DNA of 64,000 nucleotides from CAVXXB01 sp963765585 (GTDB taxonomy: Bacteria > Calditrichota > Calditrichia > JAJRVZ01), in NCBI GenBank assembly GCA_963765585.1, contig CAVXXB010000021.1:1-64000 (forward strand), in the 5' to 3' direction. Positions 57,360-64,000 of this stretch are shown here, piece after piece. A model generated the notes under the pieces. That model saw only the letters and a list, made by a program, of their open reading frames with translations, had not been told where the DNA came from and made no database searches. The first letter of the stretch is position 1; every line of letters begins with the position of its first letter. The translations under genes and the position numbers were made by a program.

Positions 57360-57532
57360 GAGTTAAAAGTTAGAAGTTAGAAGTGAGAAATTAGATATTC
57401 AAGGTAATTCCGATATAAACTGTATCGTCATTTCGAATTTATTTCGGAATCTGTAATATAAATTCCAGGATCCTGAAACAAGTTCAGGATGACTTATTTT
57501 GGTTGAAGATCCCGGTTAACGGGTGTGAAAAT
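57360..57532. repeat. Spacer with inverted-repeat words
   Basis: No gene. 'gttagaagttagaagtgag' is a short direct repeat. 'atcctgaaacaagttcagga' (near 57470) is a palindromic word with its own relatives near 25710. 'gtcatttcgaa' (57428) and 'ttcaggatgac' (57484) bracket a fold-back. Confidence 0.55.
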
Positions 57533-58513
57533 ATGATTAAAATAATAGTACTTATAATATTTGTTGCGCAACTTGGATTGGCACAGGACAGTAAACCACT
57601 GATTGAGGTTCAGTCTGCGGTTGATACTTCTTTGATTACAATTGGTGACCGGATTAATTATTCGGTATCAATCGAGCATAAAGAAGGAATGCGTGTCGAG
57701 CAGCCCGGTGCCGGTGTCAATCTGGGTCAGTTTGAAATAAAAAATTATAAAATTATTCCGCCTTATTCACAGGACGATCGTGTCTTTATCAAATATGAAT
57801 ATGAAATCAGTGTATTTGATACAGGTAAATTTACCATACCGCCATTCCCGGTGGCTTATTTCCCGACAGATTCAACCAAGGATTATAAGTTAATTGAAGC
57901 AAATCCGATTAATATTTATGTGGAATCGGTGATTCAGGATGGCGATAAGGAATTAAAGGACATTAAACCACCTGTGTATGTTCCGTATGATTATGTTTTT
58001 GCAATCTCTGTAGCTGCCATCATTATTGCAATTTTGGCGGCTGGTTTTTTTGCTTATCGTTTTTACCGGAAGAAAAAAGAAACCGGTTTTGTATTTAAGG
58101 CACCGGAACTAAAACGTCCGGCCCACGAAATTGCACTGGCTGATCTAGATGCGCTTATCGCAGGAAATCTCCTGGCGGAAAGACAAATAAAACAATATTA
58201 CATAGAATTGTCTGATATCATCCGGCACTATATTGAAGGAAGATTTTTTATACCTGCGCTGGAAGAAACGAGTTTTGAAATTTTGACAGAGATTCGTTCG
58301 CAGGAGTTAAATCAGGACCTGTATCAATTATTAACTGATTTTCTTGGTATCTGTGATCTGGTGAAATTTGCAAAACATATTCCCTCTGAAGATGAGCATG
58401 GAACAAACGCAGATCAGGCACGCAGATTTGTTGAAGAAACAAAAATAGAAATGATAGTGACAGAAGCACCGCAAACAACAACCGTGAATGAATCAGAACC
58501 GGCTGTTGTGTGA
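57533..58513 (+). CDS. BatD-like exported membrane protein (second copy)
   Basis: From ATG 57533 the protein has 326 residues; a TTG ten codons upstream is less likely. The signal peptide is 'IIVLIIFVAQLGLAQDSK'. A periplasmic beta domain covers about residues 20-150 ('SLITIGDRINYSVSIEHKEG'). One membrane span is 'VFAISVAAIIIAILAAGFFA'. The cytoplasmic tail has 'KRPAHEIALADLDALIAGNL' and 'YYIELSDIIRHYIEGRFFIP'. The tail resembles that of the first copy ('LSDLSHLLTGYFTEKYNLPA'), so the two are paralogues flanking MoxR-DUF58. A final Glu/Thr-rich end follows. Confidence 0.75.
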   Translation: MIKIIVLIIFVAQLGLAQDSKPLIEVQSAVDTSLITIGDRINYSVSIEHKEGMRVEQPGAGVNLGQFEIKNYKIIPPYSQDDRVFIKYEYEISVFDTGKFTIPPFPVAYFPTDSTKDYKLIEANPINIYVESVIQDGDKELKDIKPPVYVPYDYVFAISVAAIIIAILAAGFFAYRFYRKKKETGFVFKAPELKRPAHEIALADLDALIAGNLLAERQIKQYYIELSDIIRHYIEGRFFIPALEETSFEILTEIRSQELNQDLYQLLTDFLGICDLVKFAKHIPSEDEHGTNADQARRFVEETKIEMIVTEAPQTTTVNESEPAVV

Positions 58514-58564
58514 GGACTATCGTAATAAAGATAAAATTAACTGCAAAAAATTGGAGGATATGTC

Positions 58565-59503
58565 GTGATTGAGGTAAAGGATCTCACCCGATATTATGGT
58601 CCGAAAAGAGCCATATCTAATGTCACCTTCTCGGTAAAAAAAGGTGAAATACTTGGATTGCTTGGCCCAAATGCAGCGGGAAAAACAACTACAATGCGCA
58701 TTCTTACCTGCTATATGCCCCCAACCGGTGGAACCGCTACTGTGGGTGGTTTTGATATATTTGAACAGAGCATGGATGTGCGCAGGATTACCGGATATCT
58801 GCCGGAAAATCCACCGCTCTATTTTGACCTGAGTGTCGAGGACTATTTAAAATTTGTCGCCAAAATAAAGGGCGTCGAATCAGGCCGGATTGCCAAAGAA
58901 GTAGATACGGTGATCGAAAAAGCCACCATTGGTGATGTTAAATCCCGGGTTATCGGAAAGTTGTCCAAGGGATATAAACAAAGAGTGGGTATTGCACAAA
59001 GTCTTTTAAATAATCCTGATGTTGTGATCTTCGACGAGCCAACCGTTGGCCTGGACCCAAAACAAATTATTGAAATCCGGGAATTAATAAAGAATCTGAA
59101 GGGTGATCACACCGTTATCCTTAGTTCCCACATTCTTCCGGAAGTGGAACAGACCTGTGAGCGGGTGGTGATCATATCCGATGGCAAGGTTGTTGCGGAA
59201 GATACGCCGGAAAATCTTACGGCACGTATGAAGGGATCTGCCAGGGTACAACTTGAGGTTGAAGGAGATGCAAAATCGGTAGAATCGACTTTAAAATCTA
59301 TTAAAGATGTTACCTCAGTTTTAATTGACCAGCAAAGTGACAGTATCTTAAGAGTTGTGGTTGAGAGTAGTCAGGATGTCCGGAAAGAAATCGCTAAATC
59401 TATAATAGATAGTAAGTTAGGACTAATTGAGTTATACTCGGACAAAGTAACATTAGAGGATATCTTTCTTGAATTAACTACCAAGGAAGAGGAGGTTGCC
59501 TAA
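58565..59503 (+). CDS. ABC transporter ATP-binding protein (GldA-like)
   Basis: This 312-residue protein starts with GTG, preceded by a 'ggagga' ribosome binding site. Walker A is 'LLGLLGPNAAGKTTTMRILT'-like (residues 32-48). The signature motif is 'KLSKGYKQRVGIAQSLLNNP', Walker B 'DVVIFDEPTVGLDP', and the H-loop 'VILSSHILPEVEQTCERVVI'. The C-terminal 90 residues form the extra domain seen in GldA and related exporter ATPases. It is followed by its permease with an eight-base overlap. GldA/F/G complexes are linked with gliding and surface processes in Bacteroidota, but ordinary export is also possible. Confidence 0.9.
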   Translation: MIEVKDLTRYYGPKRAISNVTFSVKKGEILGLLGPNAAGKTTTMRILTCYMPPTGGTATVGGFDIFEQSMDVRRITGYLPENPPLYFDLSVEDYLKFVAKIKGVESGRIAKEVDTVIEKATIGDVKSRVIGKLSKGYKQRVGIAQSLLNNPDVVIFDEPTVGLDPKQIIEIRELIKNLKGDHTVILSSHILPEVEQTCERVVIISDGKVVAEDTPENLTARMKGSARVQLEVEGDAKSVESTLKSIKDVTSVLIDQQSDSILRVVVESSQDVRKEIAKSIIDSKLGLIELYSDKVTLEDIFLELTTKEEEVA

Positions 59504-60287
59504 GATGAATAAAACATTCGCAATATTTGAAAAAGAATTTAAATCATTTTTTTATACACCGATGGCATATGTGGTCATTGCATTATTTACTGCCTTAACC
59601 GGTGTGTTTTTCTATCTGTATTTGTCAAACTTCGTTGAAACGGCATTTACCCAGCAAATGATGGCACAGCAGTACCGGCAGATGCCGCCAAAGATGAATG
59701 TTAATCTGATGCTTATCAGGCCATATTTCTTCAATATCGCACTAATTACACTTTTTCTGCTCCCGCTGATTACCATGCGCTTGTTTGCAGAAGAAAAGAG
59801 AGTCGGTACAGTAGAATTATTATATACCTCACCGATAAAAAGTGTACATATTATTATGGGGAAATTCTTAGCAGGTTTGGCATTATACACGGTCATGCTG
59901 ATTCCCACTATGTTTTTTCAGAGCCTGCTATTTGCTTATGGTAATCCCGAATTGCTGCCGGTAATATCCGGATATATCGGTTTGCTCTTAATGGGAAGCG
60001 CATTTATTTCAATCGGATTGTTTATTTCGACTTTGACTGAAAATCAGATAATCGCTGCGATTGGCGGCTTTGCACTGGCCCTGTTGCTGTGGGTTATTGG
60101 TTGGGGGGCAAATTATGCCGGAGAGACGCTGGCACCAGTATTGCAATATATATCTATTATCGCACATTTTGAAGATTTTGCCCAGGGTGTGCTGGATAGT
60201 ACACATATTGCATATTATGTCCTGTTTTCTTTTCTCGGGATATATTTGTCGCTTAAATCCATTGAATCAGTTAAATGGCGCGCGTGA
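59496..60287 (+). CDS. ABC-2 type permease (GldF-like)
   Basis: This 263-residue protein has six membrane spans. 'FAIFEKEFKSFFYTPMAYVV' is the typical GldF start. 'EEKRVGTVELLYTSPIKSVH' is the conserved coupling segment of ABC-2 permeases, and 'IGLFISTLTENQIIAAIGGF' follows. The end is 'FLGIYLSLKSIESVKWR'. It pairs with the ATPase upstream and the GldG-like protein downstream (22-base gap). The ATG is at 59505, nine bases after the first possible start. Confidence 0.88.
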   Translation: MPKMNKTFAIFEKEFKSFFYTPMAYVVIALFTALTGVFFYLYLSNFVETAFTQQMMAQQYRQMPPKMNVNLMLIRPYFFNIALITLFLLPLITMRLFAEEKRVGTVELLYTSPIKSVHIIMGKFLAGLALYTVMLIPTMFFQSLLFAYGNPELLPVISGYIGLLLMGSAFISIGLFISTLTENQIIAAIGGFALALLLWVIGWGANYAGETLAPVLQYISIIAHFEDFAQGVLDSTHIAYYVLFSFLGIYLSLKSIESVKWRA

Positions 60288-60309
60288 TAAGCTGAAGGAG
60301 ATTATATAA

Positions 60310-61827
60310 ATGAAATTACAAGATAAAATAATCGGAACCCTTGGAATCATTCTGTTTTTGTTTTCATTGGTTTACTATAGTATCCAGAACGTTTGGGAAG
60401 TGCTGAACTGGATTACTCTCATTCTGGGATTGACGGGAATGGGTCTGTTTTTATTCATGTTTTACCGGAATCGCGAAAAGTCGATTTCAACACGAAATCT
60501 GCAATATGGTTCTAATGCCATGATTCAGATTCTGATAGTGATTGCCATTGTTGCATTACTTGCATTCGTAACTACACGTCAACATCTGCGTAGTGATTGG
60601 ACTGAAAATAAATTATACAGCCTGGCTGATCAAACCGAGAAGATAGTTGCCGGATTGGACAAAGAAGTAAAAGTGATCGGCTTCTATAAAAAGAATGATC
60701 AGGAGCGACCAAAAGATCTTCTGGATGAATATATATACCGCTCAGACAATCTTTCATATGAGTTTGTTGACCCCGATGAAAAGCCACAAATAACCAGACA
60801 ATACCAGGTGAAGCAATATAATACCCTGGTGGTTGAATGTGGTACAAAAAAGGAAACTATAACGGAGTTAACTGAGTCAAATCTGACCAATGCGATCATG
60901 AAAGTTACCCGGGAACAGGATAAGGTGATATATTTTCTGACCGGACATGGTGAGCGATCAATTTCCGATGATGGTCCTGAAGGATATAAAATGGCTGTTG
61001 ATGCCATAAAAAATGAAAATCATCTGGTCCGGGAATTGAATCTGGTTCAGAATATTGCGCGGGGAACCGGTGTCCCGGATTCATGTACTGTCTTGGCAAT
61101 TTTGAGCCCCAAGTCTAATTTCTTCCCCGGTGAGCTGGATACCATCAAGAGTTATCTGGAGAATGGTGGTAAGGCGTTAATCCTGTTAGATCCCGAGCGT
61201 CCGGATGATATTGCTGGTTTGATGACTGAATTTGGTGTGGCAGTTGGTCGTGATATGGTCATCGATGTGAGTGGTATGGGGCAGTTATTTGGCGCAGGGC
61301 CAGGAATGCCACTGGTTTCTACATATGATCAGAGTATCACCATCACAAAAGGATTTAATGTGATGACCTTTTATCCGTTAACTGCTTCGGTTATGCCGAT
61401 GGATGAAAAAAACGGATATACGGTCAAAGAAATGCTAAAAACCAGTGGAAACAGTTATGCTGAAAAATCAATTGCATCCGAGGTGTCGTTTGATGAAGGT
61501 ATTGATTTACCAGGCCCGGTTACAATTGCTGCATTAATTGAAAAAACGACCGGTGATAAAAAAACGTCGCTGGTGGTATTTGGTGATTCGGATTTCGCAA
61601 AAAACGGATACTGGAAAAATCAGGGCAACGCGGATCTGTTTTTAAATAGTGTTAATTATCTTGCGGAAGAAGAAGACCTGATTTCAATCCGGCCCAAAGA
61701 GTTTGATGACCGGCGAGTTACTCTGACGGCAGCCGATGTATCCACATTATTTTATCTGGTTGTGATTGCCATCCCACTGCTGGTTATAATTGCCGGCGTG
61801 GTTTTCTATATAAAGCGTGGTAAATAG
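60310..61827 (+). CDS. GldG-like ABC-type accessory protein
   Basis: This 505-residue protein has two N-terminal membrane spans ('TLGIILFLFSLVYYSIQNVW') and a third at about 75-90. A large periplasmic domain covers about 95-475 ('TENKLYSLADQTEKIVAGLD', 'VIYFLTGHGERSISDDGPEG'), with 'DSCTVLAILSPKSNFFPGEL' and 'LILLDPERPDDIAGLMTEFG'. A last membrane span follows ('LFYLVVIAIPLLVIIAGVVF'). This is the ABC_transp_aux/GldG layout. It completes the GldA-F-G set and is followed by a DUF4340 gene, a common combination. Confidence 0.9.
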   Translation: MKLQDKIIGTLGIILFLFSLVYYSIQNVWEVLNWITLILGLTGMGLFLFMFYRNREKSISTRNLQYGSNAMIQILIVIAIVALLAFVTTRQHLRSDWTENKLYSLADQTEKIVAGLDKEVKVIGFYKKNDQERPKDLLDEYIYRSDNLSYEFVDPDEKPQITRQYQVKQYNTLVVECGTKKETITELTESNLTNAIMKVTREQDKVIYFLTGHGERSISDDGPEGYKMAVDAIKNENHLVRELNLVQNIARGTGVPDSCTVLAILSPKSNFFPGELDTIKSYLENGGKALILLDPERPDDIAGLMTEFGVAVGRDMVIDVSGMGQLFGAGPGMPLVSTYDQSITITKGFNVMTFYPLTASVMPMDEKNGYTVKEMLKTSGNSYAEKSIASEVSFDEGIDLPGPVTIAALIEKTTGDKKTSLVVFGDSDFAKNGYWKNQGNADLFLNSVNYLAEEEDLISIRPKEFDDRRVTLTAADVSTLFYLVVIAIPLLVIIAGVVFYIKRGK

Positions 61828-61840
61828 GAGATTTAGTGCA

Positions 61841-63187
61841 ATGAAGATATTCAGAACACTCGGTCTTCTGGTTGTATTGATTGCTCTTTCGGCCTACGTA
61901 TACTTTTATGAAATTAAAGGCGGAGAAGAGCGGGAAAAACAGAAGGCATTGGATGAAAAGATATTTGCTTTTGAAAATGATAGTGTCGATGTCGTTGAGA
62001 TCAGAAGTATTTTTAGTAATTTTCGTTTTGAGAGAAATGGAGAGGACTGGAAAATAACAGATCCAGTGGAAACAGATGGTGAAAATACAACGATCAATAG
62101 CATGCTGACATCGCTGGGAAATGTAAAAAAGACCCGTGAATTCACTATCAAGAATGGAGAACAAACAGATTATGGCTTAGTGGCCAGATCAGTGCTGGCG
62201 ATCGTTCAATTAAAAAATGGCGAGCGGGATTCTTTGCGATTTGGCGATAAGACTCCGGTTGGGACCAGTAATTATGCCGGTAGAGGCGATACCCTGGTTT
62301 ATACTGTTGATCAGGCCTCTAAACAGGCAGTCGAAAAGCAACTTTTTGATTGGCGTGATAAATCTATTGCAAAGATTGAACAAAATGATATTGTTGAGAT
62401 GCATTTAAAAAATGCCAACGGGTCCTTCTCTTTTGTAAAAGAGGGTTCGGACTGGTATTTGACCAAACCACGACGTGTTTTGGCTGAAAATCTTACCGTG
62501 AATACTATTTTACGAAAGATTCAAAATGACAAGGTAAAATCAATCGTTAGTGAGAATTTTGATTCGCCAGCTGATTTTCGCCTTAAAAAACCAGCCTATG
62601 TGCTGGATCTTTTTATTGGCGCAGGCAAGGCGCACAAGCAGATCATGTTTTCATCTCTGAAATCTAACAGTGCAAATGGAAAAGATTCCGGCCGGCCTTA
62701 TGTATTTTCAGTTGACTCAACATTTATAAATGAACTGGATAAATCTTTCTTTGATCTCAGAGATAAGAAAGTTGTGTCATCATTTACACGTGATCTCATT
62801 GATAGTATTATCGTTCAGCAGGGTGACTCGCTGGTTACATTTGCCAAAGATACATCTAATACCTGGTGGCTGGCGGGAGATACCAGTAAAGTAAAAGAAT
62901 GGAAGATCAACTCTTTACTAAGTAATCTCACAAATCTAAAAGCTACAAAGTTCGTATCAGAAAATACAGCGTCAACACGAAAGTTTGGACTTGATAAACC
63001 AACACGGATTGTCCGGCTTTTCAGTGCGGGATCACAACAGGTTGAAGTTCATTTTACCTCACCGAAGAACGCACAGTTCATCGCATTCTGCCCGGATTCA
63101 AAAATTCTGGCAGAAGTCGGGGAAACTGCATATGATAATAGTGAAGTCAAAATAAAAGATTATATTGAAGCGGGAACAGGCAACTAA
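61841..63187 (+). CDS. DUF4340 membrane-anchored protein
   Basis: The ATG at 61841, preceded by 'ggagatt', gives 448 residues. The N-terminal membrane anchor is 'TLGLLVVLIALSAYVYFYEI'. The rest is periplasmic, with repeated DUF4340 units: 'SIFSNFRFERNGEDWKITDP', 'NANGSFSFVKEGSDWYLTKP' and 'TFAKDTSNTWWLAGDTSKVK'. The repeated 'W-x-I/L' units give three beta-rich copies. DUF4340 proteins regularly accompany GldG-like ABC systems, but their role is not known. It is 13 bases after gldG-like and two bases before the VWA gene. Confidence 0.88.
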   Translation: MKIFRTLGLLVVLIALSAYVYFYEIKGGEEREKQKALDEKIFAFENDSVDVVEIRSIFSNFRFERNGEDWKITDPVETDGENTTINSMLTSLGNVKKTREFTIKNGEQTDYGLVARSVLAIVQLKNGERDSLRFGDKTPVGTSNYAGRGDTLVYTVDQASKQAVEKQLFDWRDKSIAKIEQNDIVEMHLKNANGSFSFVKEGSDWYLTKPRRVLAENLTVNTILRKIQNDKVKSIVSENFDSPADFRLKKPAYVLDLFIGAGKAHKQIMFSSLKSNSANGKDSGRPYVFSVDSTFINELDKSFFDLRDKKVVSSFTRDLIDSIIVQQGDSLVTFAKDTSNTWWLAGDTSKVKEWKINSLLSNLTNLKATKFVSENTASTRKFGLDKPTRIVRLFSAGSQQVEVHFTSPKNAQFIAFCPDSKILAEVGETAYDNSEVKIKDYIEAGTGN

Positions 63188-63189
63188 TT

Positions 63190-64000
63190 ATGTATCGTTT
63201 TGCAAATCCGGAATATCTGTATCTGTTTCTGCTTTTACCGGTTCTTATCTACTGGTATTTGAACCACCTTGGTAAGAGTAGTGGCAGAATCAGATTCTCA
63301 GATATTAATGTGATCAAAAAGGTAGGCAAGACAAGAAAGCAGCAATTGCGCCACAGCCTTTTCTTGTTCCGTCTGATTTTTATTTCTCTGATCATATTGG
63401 CCTTCGCCCGTCCTCAATCAGGTAGCAAAATGCGTGAAACATCCACTGAGGGCGTTGATATTATTCTTGCCCTGGATGTTTCTTCCAGTATGTTGGCAGA
63501 AGATTTTAAACCCAAAAACAGACTTGTGGCCGCAAAACAGGTTGCCAGTAATTTTATTCAGGGACGGCAAAATGACCGGATTGGATTAGTGATCTTTGCA
63601 GGGGAAAGTTTTACCCAATGTCCGCTCACTCTGGATTATGGCGTTCTATTGACCTTGCTTGAAGAAACGAACGTGGCCGATAAAGAATGGGATGGAACAG
63701 CCATCGGTATGGGAATTGTCAATGCGGTGAACCGGCTGAGGGACAGCAAAGCCAAGAGCAAGGTGATCATATTATTAACGGACGGGGTAAACAATCGCGG
63801 AGAGGTGGATCCCGTAACGGCTTCAAATATCGCTGCCGCCCTGAATATTAAAATCTATACCATCGGTGCCGGTTCACAGGGTACCGCACTATATCCGGTG
63901 GACGATCCCTATCTGGGTAAACGATATGTGCCGATGCCGGTGGAGATTGACGAGGAAGTTCTGACAAAAATCGCAGCCAATACCGATGCCCGTTATTTCC
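63190..64000 (+). CDS. BatA-like VWA-domain membrane protein (cut by window edge)
   Basis: The frame from ATG 63190 stays open to the window end, giving 270 residues. N-terminal membrane spans are 'PEYLYLFLLLPVLIYWYLN' and 'LFLFRLIFISLIILAFARPQ'. The VWA domain has the metal-site motif in 'DIILALDVSSSMLAEDFKP', with 'DRIGLVIFAGESFTQCPLTL' and 'KSKVIILLTDGVNNRGEVDP'. This is the BatA/aerotolerance operon protein, normally a partner of MoxR and BatD. A second C-terminal membrane span is expected beyond the edge. Confidence 0.92.
   Translation, partial: MYRFANPEYLYLFLLLPVLIYWYLNHLGKSSGRIRFSDINVIKKVGKTRKQQLRHSLFLFRLIFISLIILAFARPQSGSKMRETSTEGVDIILALDVSSSMLAEDFKPKNRLVAAKQVASNFIQGRQNDRIGLVIFAGESFTQCPLTLDYGVLLTLLEETNVADKEWDGTAIGMGIVNAVNRLRDSKAKSKVIILLTDGVNNRGEVDPVTASNIAAALNIKIYTIGAGSQGTALYPVDDPYLGKRYVPMPVEIDEEVLTKIAANTDARYF

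Overview
The window reads as three pieces of DNA from unrelated bacteria joined end to end, and is most simply explained as a chimeric metagenomic scaffold. Bases 1 to about 4,120 (medium-high GC) come from a bacterium carrying DUF1254/DUF1214 proteins, a formylglycine-type arylsulfatase and a periplasmic HAD hydrolase. Bases from about 4,120 to 10,278 (very high GC) look actinobacterial: a cell-wall sortase, a DUF4397 surface protein, a haem-binding-domain protein, a methyltransferase and an M1 aminopeptidase. From about 10,279 to 64,000 the DNA is low GC and fits the wider Bacteroidota/FCB group. It has a C-terminal sorting domain of the 'FQNYPNPFNP' type, GldA/F/G-like genes, Bat/MoxR genes and many SpoIIE-type phosphatases. 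At both joins a gene from each side is cut off. Reading frames break in all three pieces, often with two or more breaks per gene in the high-GC piece, so most broken genes here are probably consensus errors and not true pseudogenes.

Layout of the low-GC piece. (1) 10.3-30.4 kb is a surface polysaccharide locus: Wzz-type chain-length regulator, Wzy-like polymerase, Wzx flippase, two GT4 glycosyltransferases and a methyltransferase. A reverse-strand block follows (GT2 transferase, lipoprotein, secreted beta-helix protein). After it come a DegT-type aminotransferase, a small phosphoglycosyl transferase (PGT) and a membrane sugar-nucleotide dehydratase, which resemble PglE, PglC and PglF. The locus ends with two large fusion proteins. 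The first joins a complete WecA-like polytopic PGT to a WbaP-like monotopic PGT module. The second joins a GT2 glycosyltransferase to another WbaP-like module. Both WbaP-like modules appear to have lost the catalytic Asp-Glu pair, while the small stand-alone PGT keeps it. (2) 30.6-32.6 kb holds serS and a plsC-like acyltransferase. (3) 32.7-42.7 kb, reverse strand, is a signalling block: a response-regulator diguanylate cyclase, three GAF/SpoIIE phosphatases, one RsbW-like kinase, one STAS antagonist and a beta-propeller lipoprotein. (4) 42.7-45.5 kb holds adk, rlmN and a first MoxR ATPase. (5) 45.7-52.7 kb holds a large secreted metalloprotease, an outer-membrane barrel protein, a trans-sulfuration PLP enzyme and a UDP-glucuronate decarboxylase. 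(6) 53-64 kb is one co-directional cluster combining Bat-type genes (MoxR, DUF58, BatD-like proteins, BatA) with a GldA/F/G-like ABC exporter and a DUF4340 protein.

The most unusual biology is the pair of adjacent genes in which a different catalytic enzyme is fused to a degenerate PGT module. This suggests inactive PGT domains may serve as membrane anchors or lipid-linked-sugar docking scaffolds in glycan assembly. Intergenic spaces carry word-like degenerate repeats and hairpins in many places.
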